Of a stretch of 64,000 nt of DNA, positions 1 through 12,800 are shown piece after piece (the first letter of the stretch is position 1; the number at the start of each line of letters is the position of its first letter). Location: positions 40,380,108 to 40,444,107 of the forward strand of contig NC_023758.2 of NCBI RefSeq assembly GCF_000499845.2, read 5' to 3'. The position numbers and the translations under genes were made by a program. The stretch comes from Phaseolus vulgaris. Lineage: Eukaryota > Streptophyta > Magnoliopsida > Fabales > Fabaceae. A model generated the notes under the pieces. It saw nothing but the letters and a program-made list of their open reading frames with translations, searched no databases and was not told the origin of the DNA.

Positions 1-894
1 AACTGATTAGAGAGTTTCTGGCTTTTTTGTAGTATACTTTCTCAACATGATCGCTTCTATGTGACCCTGTTTTCTGCATTGCCTCAATCTCTCTCTTCAT
101 TGAAGGAGAAAAAAGAGTGTTGATTGAGAAGAACTCACAGTGTTATTTCACCCTCATAAGCCCTCTATCAGTGTGATTTATACATACAAAAAATGTTCTA
201 TGAACAAATCAACACAGCTGTAGCTGGTTTCCCATTGATTTAAGATTATGTTGCAATAAATATATTTTTATTCACTAACATGCATCTTAATTAATACTTA
301 CAATAATAAATTAATTTATTTTCTCTGTGAAATTTGACTTTAGAGTCGTTAGGGAAATAAAAAAATTGTTTTTATTACCAAATTAGGAATAACGTTAAGA
401 ATTTTAATACACTATATAAATATTATAGTATAATAGTTTTAAAACTTTCAAGTATTTATTGCATTTTTTAAGTAGTCGTGTTTGTACTAAATGCTAATGT
501 ATTTTATATTCTATTTAATAAAAAGTATTAAATGAGAAAATAAATTCAATCTACATATTAAATAAAAATATTTTATTACAATTTAATGATAAACATAATT
601 AGAAAATGGCTTTTAGAGAATTTGGAATTATTCAGGGTTGTTTCTGAACGTTATTCCAAACAATACAGAATTTCCGAATAACTAGTCTTGTATATATAGT
701 TTACTTGTTAGGAAAATAACAAAAAAAATATGGTATTAAAAAAATCAAAGTTTACGAACTTCAAAATCAATATTTTTAACTAATTAAAAATATAAAATAT
801 TCTTTCATCAGTTTTTAAACATTTATAAGTATAATTATAAATTAAATTATATTGAATAGAATAAAAACTTATTTTTTTTACTATATATCAGAAT
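1..894. other. AT-rich intergenic DNA, no gene seen
   Basis: The first ~240 bp are less AT-rich and could be transcribed flank of a gene outside the window, but no reading frame or splice pattern supports one. The remainder is AT-rich with stops in all frames. Confidence 0.5.
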
Positions 895-904
895 TCATAT
901 CGAG

Positions 905-1945
905 CTGAATTGACCCAGAATGATGTCGAGTCGCGTCGGTTCGGGTCCATGTCAAGTCGCGTTGGTCAAGGTTCATGTCGAGCTACGTCGGTCCGAGCCG
1001 ATTTAGTTCGATATCGGCTCAAGACGATGTCGAGCATCATCGACTTGGACTGATAACATCGGTCTAGGTCGATGTCGAGCAAGGTCGGTCCGACTGTCGA
1101 GCAAAATCGTCCTGGGTCGATGTTGAGCAAAGTCGGTTTGGTCGATGTCGAGCAGAATCGGTCTGGATCGATGTTGAGCAAAGTCGGTCCACACCGACCG
1201 ATGTCGAACGGAATCGACCTAGGTTTATGTCGATCAAAGTAGGCCAGGGTCGATGTCAAGTGGAGTCGGCCGGGGCCGACTATGTCAACCAGAATCGACC
1301 TGAGCCGATGTCGATCGGAGTCGGCCTGGGCCGACCTATGTCGACCAGAATCGACCTGACAGATGTTGATTGGAGTCGGTCTGGGTCGATGACGAACAGA
1401 GTCGGCCCGAGTTGATGTCGAGGGGAGTTTGTCTGGGCTGATGTCAAGGGGAGTCTGTCTGGGCTGACGTCAAGCGCAGTCGGCACAAGTCGTTGTCAAG
1501 CGGAGTCGGCCCGGGCAGAAGTCGATGAGTGTCGGCTCGGGCCGATTTCCGGAGTTAGTCCGGGTCGATGGCGAGGGGAGTCGGCTCAGGTCGATGTGGA
1601 GCGGAGACGGCCCAGGTCAATGTGGAGCGCAGTCGGCCCGAGTCGATGTCGAGCAGAGTCGCCCGGGTCGATGTCGAGCAGAGTCGCCCGGGTCGATGTC
1701 GAGCAGAGTTGCCCGGGTTGATGTCGAGCGGAGTCGGCCTGAGACGATGTCGATAGGAGTCAACTTGGGTTGATGTCGAGTAGAGTCAGCCCGGATCGAT
1801 GTCGAGTAGAGTCAGCCCGGATCGATGTCGAGCGGAGTCAGCCCAGACCGATGTCGAGTGGAGTCGACCCAGACAGATGTCGAGCTAAGTGATCCCGAAC
1901 CAACATTGATTTGCCACCGAACCTATGTAGAGTCAAGTTGACCCA
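905..1945. repeat. GC-rich degenerate tandem repeat, 26-bp period, about 40 units
   Basis: Successive units follow a 26-bp pattern made of GTCGATGTCGAGC followed by GGAGTCGGCCCGG. The units at about 1620-1860 are the most alike and those at the edges the most diverged, as expected when an array is homogenised at its centre. The block is rich in CpG and TCGA and stands out sharply from the surrounding AT-rich DNA. Several frames are open across it only because the unit contains no stop codons; the translations are simple repeats of Arg, Ser, Asp and Val and are not believed to be proteins. A few units are 1-3 bp short. Confidence 0.93.
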
Positions 1946-1974
1946 TGTGGAGTTAAATTAATCCAGTTCATTTA

Positions 1975-2227
1975 AAATTACCAAATTTACGATAGATGTA
2001 TATCCGCATTTTAATTTTTATTATTTATATATAATATTAAAAATTAATAAGTAATGTTTATTATATTTTAATCAATATAAAAAAAAACATGAATATTATT
2101 TTTATTCTTATATACATATTGATCTTAGCTAATATCAAAACTTTTTTATATAATTAGGTTAATTAATTTATCTATTTGTATAAATTAACAATTAAATAAT
2201 TATAACCATCTACTCTACACACGTGTG

Positions 2228-2262
<35 letters not shown>

Positions 2263-3412
2263 AAACTTATTATAATTTTTTAAAACATGTTCTGAATGAT
2301 TTTATTTATTTTTTTCATAATAATTTATGATTTTTTTAAAATCTATTATATTAATGTCACATTGGTTATACTATAAATTCAAAATTATTTATTATTTTAA
2401 AATCCTTATATGTAATTTAAACAGAGTTTTTATTAATTACAAAAAAAATATTTTTTATTAAACTAAAATTATTTTATTTTTCAATTCTAGATAATTTTAT
2501 GTTTTAATTTATAACCACGCCCTCAATTTTATTAAAACAAAATATTGAATTTTCCAAATAATAAAAAAAAATCATTTTTTGATTATTTTTTATTTGAAAA
2601 ATAATTTTTTCAAAAAACTAAACTAATTGTTAAAATTAAAATCAAAATAATTCCTTCAGAAATAATGACGCCAATAACAAATTTTTCAAAAAGTTTAAAA
2701 AAAGATGCTGAGAAATTGTTTCCCAAAACAGATTTCTGAACATGAATAGTAAAATATTTTATTTACATAAATAAATAGAGAAAGGTTATTGAGTTTTTTT
2801 TTGTTATTAAAAAAATGTCTCATGACCAATCTCTTTCTATTTTGATATTTGTTTTTATAAGTTTTGTAATTGTTTTGTTTCCATACATGGAATATGCCCA
2901 TTATGGAATCTATGAAATTTGTCACCATTTTCGGTTTGGGAAGTGGTGTTGGATCATGCACTGAATTACAATATTTAAAAATATTAATCTTTTAAACAAT
3001 TTAATAGTATTTTTTATATATAATTAAGAGTAGTTAATAAATAATTACTTACATTAAAAAAGTTAGGAAGTATTTAATCTTAATCCGTCGGTTTCTCTAT
3101 CACACCTCAACACACTCTTTTAACCGTTGTTGTTGCTACCAACACCAACCTCACATTCAAGTTTCTTAATCTAAAATTTTTGTCCTCTTCACTTTAGACG
3201 ATGTCGTTTCATGGTAATCGATATTTTTTTGCCTCCTTTAACTTCTCGATCTTCTTCATCTTTCAACTCCACTCACTCTACCGAACTGTAATTTGTTAAT
3301 TTAAAAAACATCAAACACTTTTTAAAAATCATTCAATACTTATTCAAAACTGTTCATTTTTTATCCATTGTTTAAAAAATAATGGTTTTTAAAATAAAAC
3401 TGTCCACTACCC
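1975..3412. other. AT-rich intergenic DNA, no gene seen
   Basis: Very AT-rich with many homopolymer runs. A run of TA dinucleotides lies near 2231-2259. No coding region is supported. Confidence 0.5.
2231..2259. repeat. (TA)n microsatellite
   Basis: An uninterrupted run of alternating T and A of about 14 units. Confidence 0.95.
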
Positions 3413-3571
3413 TATCATTCTTAAAAAGTTCTCCATGTAATAAAAAACACTATGCATGGTTCAACAATAATGACCAGATATCTAAAATAAAATATATCAT
3501 TCTTAAAAAGTTCTCCATGTAATAAAAAACATGGTTCAACAATAATGACTAGATCTCTAAAATAAAATAAA
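3413..3571. repeat. Two-copy tandem duplication, 82-bp period
   Basis: The stretch beginning TATCATTCTTAAAAAG at 3413 recurs at 3495 and continues through matching downstream sequence. The second copy lacks about 7 bp that are present in the first, just before ATGGTTCAAC. Confidence 0.9.
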
Positions 3572-3814
3572 TGAAAAAGAAATTATGGACACAAATTATT
3601 TCAAAAATCAAAGAAAAATTGTTCAACTAATGACCAAATATTCTTTAATAAAATAATAAAATCAGATATATTAAATGGGTAAAATGGAAAATAATTGTGT
3701 ACACCAAAAATTCCGTTACTAAACCGTTTGAGGAGGAATCCTTTTTATATATAATTATAGATATTATAAATGTTATTAAAATTATTAATTATTATTAATA
3801 TTATTGTTTCTAAT

Positions 3815-4041
3815 GTTAATAATAATAATAATGATGATGATAATAATGATAAGAAGAAGAATCAACATAAGAATAAGAATAAGAATAATTATAATAATAA
3901 TAATAATCATAATATGATCAAAATATTTCTTTGGTGTAGTGGTTAAATATTCTATCCATACTCATGAAACATGGGTTCCATTTTCTCCAATAACGCAAGG
4001 TTAATAATAATAATAATAATAAAAAGAAGAAGAAGAAGAAT
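3815..4041. repeat. AAT/GAT/AAG trinucleotide microsatellites
   Basis: Two impure blocks (about 3815-3905 and 4001-4041) of AAT, GAT, AAG and ATA triplets lie on either side of the tRNA-like stretch at 3932-3984. Confidence 0.85.
3925..3995 (+). other. Candidate tRNA-derived SINE head with Pol III A and B boxes
   Basis: TGGTGTAGTGG (3932-3942) matches the Pol III A-box consensus TRGYNNARNNG at every fixed position. GGTTCCATTTT (3974-3984) is a weaker B-box, 8 of 11. The spacing is that of a tRNA-like promoter, and an AAT/AAG simple-repeat tail follows, as at many SINE 3' ends. No complete cloverleaf was drawn, so this is probably a decayed SINE and not a working tRNA gene. Confidence 0.3.
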
Positions 4042-4049
4042 ATGTAATT

Positions 4050-6040
4050 ACCTATGCCGAATTTACCATAGGTAATAGGTAATATTTGTTTGTAACTTTA
4101 CTTATATCCATTACTTACAATTTTTTTTCTTTCTGTAGGTAACACTTGTTTTACCTACAAATTTCTGATGTAGTTAATTGCAATTACCAAAAAAAAAACA
4201 ATCAATTGAAAAGGGAGAAAGAGAAGTCTCAAAAGATGAAGATTAACAAAAGGAGTAATTTTTTTTTTAGGGGAAATGTATATTTGAGACATAATAACTT
4301 CTTTTCTCTTTATATTCTCTGACTATAGTCTTGTTTGATAATTTGCTTATGACTTGAGGTCTACCTTTTTAAAACAAGTTTATGTTGTATGTCACCATAA
4401 AAAAAGAGATTGTTGGGCTAATATTGACTAAAATCTTGATTTTGAACCATTAAATACAAATAAACATATTTGAAGGCATTAATAAATGTATAATTTATAT
4501 TTGTATCATCTAGATACATTTGACGAGCTATCTATCTTAATATGAAGAAGTGTAATATTTACACTACTGTTTGATGATGTGTACCGTCTACATTCATTTT
4601 GATGACATATATAGTTTACATCTCTTATTTAAATTAATTATGTTTTTAAGATGTGTATGTCGTATTCTCTCAAGTTTAATGAAGAGAAATTGTGTGTATG
4701 AAAAGTCAAGACAAGATTATTGGAGCAACAACCATCAAAAGACATAGTCTAAACAAAAAAGTTAATCCCCTACATGATATGTCAAATTAGTTGTACAAAG
4801 TCACAAATAAGAATAACAAATAAACTTACCGTTGTGATTGCTTGAACTTGTTCTGATTTTGATTGAAAAAACTCACATTAACTAGACACAATTATAGATA
4901 TAGGCAATACTCAATATTTTAAATTAGATAAAAAGATAAGAGTAAGTAATATCCGATATCAAAGTAAAGCATATCAGAATGACCTCGTGGGATAACCCAT
5001 AATTCAATTACATTTTTTTTTCAAAGTTTATTTGATAATTAACTACAAAGTTATATTGACATAAATTAAACAACTACTTGATGATTCTACTAAGTGGAGA
5101 GGCCAAACCGAGGACTGGTGTGAAGGAATCCCAACTATCCCAACTTGTAAATTAAGTTGTGATGTTAGAGCAACTCAAGGCATCACCTTTTATGTAAAAG
5201 AAAGCCATAAACAAATGTTGATCCAGGGGTATATGATTTTGGGTAAAACACTATTCAGCACACATGTAGTTTTACATAAGACCTAAAAACAAACACTATT
5301 CTAGACAGCTATATGGACTAGGTCAAAAGAGAGGGTGCAATGTGTTACACATACATGGGAAGGAAACTACTAGTTGCATGTATGCTATAACCCAAATAAA
5401 AAACAAAAGATATATAAACACATGAATATAGATGAAATTACTTTTTGACTCACTTTTTTTAAACGAATTCATGCCTTTATTGTGAAACGAATAAAAACAT
5501 ATAAATTAAAGTTCCATACGTATATATAAATTTAGATACGGATTTTTTTTTAAATGATAGCATACGAATATTGACATTATAGTATCTTATTAAGACCCTA
5601 CTTTTCACATATATTTAATATGGTAGAACAATATTTTTGTCGTTAGTTCTTATCGACGTAGAGTTGAATTATTAAAAAATACAAAGGTAGAAAACAGAAA
5701 GATAGATTAAAGAAAGTAGAAAAATAAGTTATACTTTTTGACACGTTACTTATATAACATACCACGTGGTTAATTAACAAAAACCAAATAATATTAGGTG
5801 TTAAATTATCACAAAACCTTGGCCCTTAGGTAATCCAAAAGACCATCCACTCTTACTTTATAGTTAGGAATGCACGGACTATACCCTATAACATATTTCA
5901 CTCTATAAATTTAACTCAAAAGTTAAGTTACACAATTATATAATACCTTATCCTGCAAACTCCATTATCCTCGGAAGGAATTGAAAAATGCATAAGTAAA
6001 CATTTAAGTCATCATTTTAAAAAAATAACTAAAAGATATT
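4050..6040. other. Intergenic DNA, no gene seen
   Basis: AT-rich sequence with stops in all frames. About 5060-5400 is slightly more balanced in composition, but no start, splice pattern or recognisable peptide was found there. Confidence 0.45.
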
Positions 6041-6044
6041 TTTT

Positions 6045-6360
6045 TTAGATCACACGTCAACTAGAGATAAAAACATTTCATAATATATAAGTCAGTGCAA
6101 ACCTCATTTTGTGAGACGGTTTTATGAGATTGAATTACGCTTAAAGTTCTTAATATGATATCGAAGTTATTAAGAATTTATCATAGCGAGAATTTGTTGG
6201 ACGATCACTACTATTGAGCAATTATCGGACCATTCATAAGTGTATAGTCTCACGAATTGGTAGTATCGGCATGAGGAAGTGTTTTGAAGATTTCACTTAA
6301 ATTAGAGATAAGACATTTCATATTATATAAGTGAATGAAAACTTTATCATATAATAAGTT
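6045..6360 (+). mobile_element. Decayed TRIM-like mini LTR element
   Basis: A stretch of about 45 bp beginning AGAGATAA, with CATTTCATA and TATATAAGT, occurs at about 6063-6106 and again at about 6304-6346 in the same orientation, as expected of short LTR pieces. Just after the first copy, ATGATATCGAAG (6154-6165) resembles a mutated initiator-Met tRNA primer-binding site (TGGTATCAGAG). That short layout with no protein between is typical of TRIM elements, which are common in legumes. Ends and target duplication could not be set. Confidence 0.4.
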
Positions 6361-6689
6361 ACTCAACTAATATTAATTATGGAAATTTGGACATAATATG
6401 AACCTAGCAAGATAAAAAGAAATGAATTTTTGTAGATGTTACTAACTTTAGAGGAAATGCAAAGCACGCATAAAGAAAGAGGTTTGAGAGGGATATCATG
6501 AAAAGGTTCTTGTTGAGAAGGTTGTTGTTGAGACGCGTCCAGCAAAGTTTTCACACATATTGGTGATGGATGAATATGGAATAATTGGAATGAATGTTGC
6601 ATGTTGGTGAAGTTCTTTATTGCACTCAAGACAATTTTGTTGTTAGCTAAGCTTCCAGGAAAGTGTGTCCTGCGTGTGTAAACCATGCA

Positions 6690-9450
6690 TGTAGGCCACT
6701 TTCACTTCATTTCAATCTACTCAATTTAGTGAAAAGTGGAAAATATGACTTCAGTGTGTTCATACAGGAAACACATCAAATAAGAGTAAAGACTAAGTTC
6801 ATTCACATAAAAAAAAATCTTTTCCATTTGATCTTATATACCAATTAAGTGAGCTAGAGATATGGGTGAAATTAACTAACCCGTTGACTTTTTTTATTAA
6901 AATTTTAAATAGAAAATAATTTAAGATATTAAAATTTTTATATTGTGTTGTTTGGAAGATATAAATATATAATAATATTTTAATTAAGTAAAAAATACTT
7001 ATAATTAAGTTCAATTTATTAATTATTATTAAATAATTTAATATATAAAACTAGTATTTCTCTTTATTTATTTAATTAGATACTTAATTAATCTTTTAGG
7101 AGTTATAAAGTATTTACAAAATTAAATGTGATATTTAATAAATAATTTAATAATAATTATTAAATAATTTAATAAACAAAAAAGAAACTAACTCCTACTC
7201 TTTGGTGGAGTAGGTCTAGACAAAGAGCTCATTGTAATTTTAAGAAATCAACTTGTCTCGACTTGTTTTCGTGGTTCAATGATGAATCGAATCAAAACAA
7301 GTATATTAACCTATTTTTTCACGCTCAGTCAAAATTAATGTTTTGATTTAAAAAAAGTTACACAATTTTTACGAATTGAGACTAATAATAGATTATAAAT
7401 ACTTTTCTCTCAAGAAGAGGTCGTGAGACTCAAATCAATATAAGAACAACAACACTTCAAATATAATAATATTAATGATGTTATGAATTTGAAGTTAAAA
7501 TATTCACATTAGAAGAAAAATTTAGGTCAATGTTACTTTATAAATATATTTTTTTTATTAATATTGTGTAATAATTTTTAAGAATAAAATTATGATAGTT
7601 TAACCAATGAACAAACAATACATTAAATATTGTGTGACCTTAACAATGCAAGTTAATTTAAGAATATATTTGGACAAGTTTTTCCATAAGAACTTTCGGG
7701 AGAGAAATTCAAAGGGAAAAAAATGAAAATAAGTTTTCTACGGGTTAAATAGCTTAGGCATATTTAAAGTTAAAAACTATATGAGAGAGGTTTTACAGAT
7801 TAACTTATTTATAACTTAATTTCAATAAACTTGTATTTTTTTAGTTTAATGAGAGGGTTATAAACCAAAACTCTCCCATAAAGAAGATATTTGTATTTAT
7901 AAAAGAACATTTCAATTGGTATCTTTTAAATTTTCATAAATCAAACTTTGACTTTATATGAATTCATATTTAACTTTTTTTTAAAAGTGATTAAAAAATA
8001 CGTACATCATCAACATTATAGGTAATCAATTACAAACATAAATAAAATATGTTTATAAACAATATGTGATCTCACAACAAACATAAAAATGTTTGACAAT
8101 TATTAAATAGTTAAATTTGATCAGATTAATACTTCAACCTAAAGAGTTATGTTTACTATCGATTTTTTATCACTCGATAACTTTTTCTCAAGACTTTCAA
8201 TCAATAGGTCAATATGATTCATTATTCATACTAGTACATGACTTTCTATATAAAATTACATGTCAATACATATATTCTTGCATATCGTACTTTATCGTAA
8301 TACTCATATAATTAGGAATATCTCTAAGTAGATGTTTTTCTTATCTCATCTATCACACCATCAATTTCTTTATGAGATAGAAGGATGTTGAATTTTAACC
8401 ATTCATTTAGTGTCATCAATTTTTCTTAATGGATTGAGAATTTTTCATGGTGAGAAACCTTCTTTCATTGAACACAGGAATTATCAATTCTTGTTATATT
8501 GGACTCAATCTACTTAACACTCTTGTAGCAACAATAGTCAAAAGAGAATTTGTAGGAAGTGAAAGAGAAAGAATAAGAGTTGCAATGTGAAAGACCTATT
8601 CATATGTTAATCCCCATTGTAGGAAAAAATATCTTTGATAATTGTCTCTTTATTTCTTTATTTAATTTATTGGATGTTTATCTAACTTTTATTTAAGTTC
8701 TTAATGCTATTTGTGGCTTAAGATGTTTAGCCTATTTCTATCATAAAATATTAGGAGATAAAATTATGATTTTTTTATTTTTCAATTTCCTTTTGAAAAA
8801 TATTATTGAAATTAATAATTAAATAAATATTAACATTTTGATCTTTATAGGATCAATTTTTATTTTTTTTTATAAAAATCACGACAAAATAATAATTATT
8901 ATTATTACAAAATTGAAATTAGGATGTTATTACATATACTTCTTTTCCATTGACAATTAATTTACATAAACCAACGTTTTAAGTCACTCTGAATACACTC
9001 CCCTTCATTATTAGATAGAATGAACAATTTAATCATTAGAATATTAAGAAGATTAAACATAAACAATTTAAACAAAAATAGAATTTCATTGTAAAAAATA
9101 TTAAATACAACAACAAATTGATCTACTTATTTTTTAAGTAATAGCATAACAATTTAAAATAGTGTGAGTTTGTTTAGGTTGAAAATAAGTGTTTTAGAAA
9201 AGGTGATTTATTTATAAAGCAGAAACGGTTCACGGTTCTGTATTTGGTTCCAATAAAAAAGTCTTTTTTCATCAAAGCCATCTCTGCATTTTCTTCAATT
9301 ATAACTTTCACATCTACTTATTTTTAAAAATGTGAAAAACATGCAATTTTTTTTATTAAATAAGTGCAAAACGAAGACACCCTTTATCTCATTGAATTTC
9401 TAGGAAGTGGCAAAAGAGTGTAATTAATTCTTTTTATTTGTTAAAACATG
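6690..9450. other. AT-rich intergenic DNA, no gene seen
   Basis: Open frames here are short, biased to Phe, Ile, Leu and Lys, and resemble no protein I know. The last few hundred bases are probably the distal promoter of the MACPF gene. Confidence 0.45.
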
Positions 9451-9546
9451 TTTAGTTGTCAAGTCAAGTCAACAAACCCATATGCCATGACCAGTTCCAC
9501 CTAACAAAAATAACCGTGTCGTCGTTATTTACCATGAAAAAGGGTG

Positions 9547-9554
9547 CCACGTGG
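9547..9554. promoter_or_regulatory. G-box / ABRE-type palindrome CCACGTGG
   Basis: A perfect CCACGTGG palindrome lies 325 bp upstream of the MACPF start codon. Such sites are bound by bZIP and bHLH factors, and ABA-response elements share the ACGTGG core. Function here is inferred from position only. Confidence 0.45.
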
Positions 9555-9699
9555 AGGACGGAGAGACACGAAGCCGCCATTTTATGCTCTCTCTCCTTTC
9601 TCGTTCCCACTCGCTTGTCACCTTCCTCGATGGTCCAATCTTTGAACACAAACCAACCTGTCCCTTTTACGCTCCCAGAAGCACCCAAGGAAAAAAAAT

Positions 9700-9882
9700 A
9701 TGCCCCGCGTAGAACTACAACACCCTTTGAAACGTTGCGTATTGCAGGAACAAGAACAGCGTGGTCAAGTCAACAATCACTTAAAAGACTCGTTAACTCT
9801 TCTTATTGTGATCCATGAACAAAGAGTGAGGCAAGACAAACAACCACAGTTGGATCATCACTCTACACCTTCGGAGGAATGA
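9700..9882 (+). CDS. Possible 60-aa upstream ORF overlapping the MACPF start
   Basis: This frame opens with ATG at 9700 and ends at TGA 9880-9882, overlapping the main ATG (9879-9881) as ATGA. If transcription starts upstream of 9700, ribosomes finishing this frame would stop exactly on the main start, which could damp or couple translation of the MACPF protein. The peptide is rich in Gln, Arg and Leu and resembles nothing I know. It may equally be untranscribed promoter sequence. Confidence 0.25.
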   Translation: MPRVELQHPLKRCVLQEQEQRGQVNNHLKDSLTLLIVIHEQRVRQDKQPQLDHHSTPSEE

Positions 9883-12800
9883 TGGGCATGATCAACGTCA
9901 GCGTTGCGGGCTTGGATCCCCAGATGGCTGCAGAGAAAGCTGTGAATGTCATTGGCCATGGCTATGATCTTTGCAGAGATATAAGGTTCTCAGTTTGTAA
10001 GTCTAAATTGATCGAGATCGATTCCACACACACAAGAGACCTTGTTTTTCCCGGTGGGGTGGTTGTGGACGATGTTCCCAACTCCATCAAGTGCGACAAG
10101 GGTGAACGCACCAGGTTTCACTCTGATGTGCTCCCCTTCAATCAGGTACGTACATCATCACATCACCGACAACATCTAATGTTTTAATTATGTTGTTGCC
10201 AGAATTGAATTTTTATCAAGGGTTTTAAAGACACAGTCCACAACCACTGTTTTGACTGCAAATCAAGGTTTTGGGATGTCTGATATCGCAATTGTGATTG
10301 TGTCCTCCACATTTTTGCCTGTCATAATGACCATGAAATCTTGATTTTAATTAGTAGCTGCTACTGATATTTGTTTGGGATTCTTGCTTCATACGGGGTG
10401 GATGGATGCGCGTATTTGAAATTGGGTTACTGAAATTTCCTTTTTTTAACCGATACTTGATTCATCGGTATTGTTTTGACTTTTGAGAACTAAATATTTG
10501 TTTGTGCCGTGTTTGGACTATTTACAAACATGATTTTGATCAGTCTTTTGATTTAAAAATATGATTTTTTGGTTAAAACTGGAGTTGAAGAGAGCTGATT
10601 AAAATTCAGAAACTTTTATCCCAAAAGCAAGTTTGTTCAGACTTCTTAACCTAACGACGGAAAAGCTATTTTTTTCACTTCTACTCAGCTGTACTTCTAA
10701 GAGCAAAGTTGACTTTGGTTAGACACAACCAAACATGTTAGTGTTTTGTTGGAGTTCCCCACTTCCCTGTTGTTTATTTTTCTTTCTTCCTTCCCATTTG
10801 TCATATATGGTTTTTTAATATAAAACTAAAATTAAGGAGTGAATCTTGGGTTCACTCTATGATTCGATATTGTAAAATGAGAAAGTCTGAATTTCCACGA
10901 ATTTGGTTCGTTGCAGATGTCTGAGCATTTCAACAAACAGTTATCCTTGTCCGGAAAGATTCCAACTGGCCAATTCAATTTCATGTTCAACATGAAAAAA
11001 TGCTGGGCTACAGATGCAGCTTCTACTAAAAACCTTGCCTATGATGGATGGTTCATAACATTATATAATGTCGAATTAGATAGATCCAACATATCCCTTT
11101 CTGAACATGTGAAAAAAGAAGTGCCTTGTTCATGGAACCCCGCAGCACTTGCCGAGTAAGTCTTATCGTTATTGTTGTTTTTCATTTTCTTCTCGTTAAC
11201 AGTATCAAAATATTAAAGAGCTTTCATATAATTTGTTTTCTTAACTATGAATGGTATCACTTTGATTGCCTACCACCACCTACTCCTTGATTACTAAAAC
11301 CATAATGATATGGACTAAGGAAGAAGACTCTTGTGTGTTAGATCATGATGATTTTACTTGTCTGCGTGTGTTTTGGGTCCAGGTGTAGAATTCCTACTTT
11401 GATGTCAAAGAGTCTCCTAACGTTAAAAAAACACTTGTCCTTAAAGAGAGTAGAGAAACTTTATCCTGATAATGTTTAAACTTGCACTTGTTTTCCTACT
11501 GTATTATTATATAGGATAAACTAATATGGTGTACAATTTAATATACTCTTAAAAGCTTTTAGTGTATATTTTCCTGTTTGAACAATCGTTTAATTCTTTC
11601 TTTGATAAAATTAAAAAAAAAATCCTTCTTTACGTTGGCTGGACCTAAATAGTGCTCCATATGAAATGTGATTCTTCAGGTTCATTGAAAAATATGGTAC
11701 CCATATAATAGTTGGGGTGCAGATGGGAGGCAAAGATGTGGTACATATCAAGCAGACAAAAGATTCAGATTTAACGTCAACTGAAGTGCAGAAGTTGCTA
11801 AAGCAATTAGCTGATGAGAGGTTTTCTGAGGTTTCAAATCAAAGTTCTAATGTCAATCCTGCAGACAGATCGAGAAAATTAAAGGTTAAGATGAAGCAGT
11901 ATATTTTCTTATAAAGGACAGCTTGCCTTCCATTCCATCACTTGCATTTAAAATGAAAAACACAGTGAAGTGCAGAATATGATTTTAGAGAGTTTTTAAT
12001 TTGGTTGAAAAAGAAATTTGTTTGAAAGAAAAGTAGGAAACTACATGGAAGATATATTAGTCGAAATATGTAAGTAGATCCATATGGCAACATAAAAATA
12101 TTAAATACACAAATGAACTGAAGATTGCAACCAGTCTTCCTAATCTCTCATCATATCTCAACTAGCATGTCCCTTAGAAGCATGTGCAGAAAGAACACCA
12201 AAGAAAAAAGTCAAATCCACACACACCCATTACAAATTTACAGAAAGAATAAACAACCTTTAAGATGGTATGATAGCTTTCTGCTGAAACCAGGTGCAAC
12301 AAAGGGTTGCTCACAGTACACTCCTAAAATTTTAGCTTCTTTGCTTTTACCCTAAGCCTTTCATAATGAACTGTCATAATGCTGACTCTTCCAATAGTTG
12401 AAGTTCCAATATAGAGGCCAAGAATGGCTTTATATTTCACTGTGAAAACACAGTGCTGCTCACTAGGAATCCGACAAAAATGTTCTGAAGAAAACGGCTG
12501 GCTTAGAATGCAACAATAAATATGCATGACTTTGGAATATGTGAATGGAAATGGAAATCTAGTAGTTGTCTAAATATATCTGTAATCATGTCTACAGGGT
12601 AGTCATGGGCACAGGAACAAACCTAATCCTATTGCTGGCAGGCCAATCGTGAGAAGACACTCCAAGAATGATGTTAGTATATTTTTGTGTTACAAGAACG
12701 TTGATATTTTCATCATTTCAGCTCTAGCACCATCTAGCCATCCTGCATCTGACAGAGTTGGACTTCTCATATAAATTGCTTTGCAGGATATTGTGAGCAT

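Noticed and set aside
966..1773. Several overlapping open frames on both strands, 60-97 codons
   Set aside because: They are translations of the 26-bp GC-rich repeat, which lacks stop codons; the peptides are periodic and have no protein features.
6363..6686. 107-codon minus-strand frame starting MVYTRRTHFPGS
   Set aside because: Longest frame in its area and partly balanced in composition, but no family resemblance, splice context or promoter supports it; it could be a small orphan gene at best.
9456..9818. 120-codon plus-strand frame upstream of the MACPF gene
   Set aside because: Lies in the promoter and leader, has no recognisable domain and begins with a GTC-context non-ATG codon; treated as non-coding.
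12125..12527. Frames inside the third intron of the MACPF gene
   Set aside because: They interrupt a clean GT-AG intron and show no similarity to the family protein.
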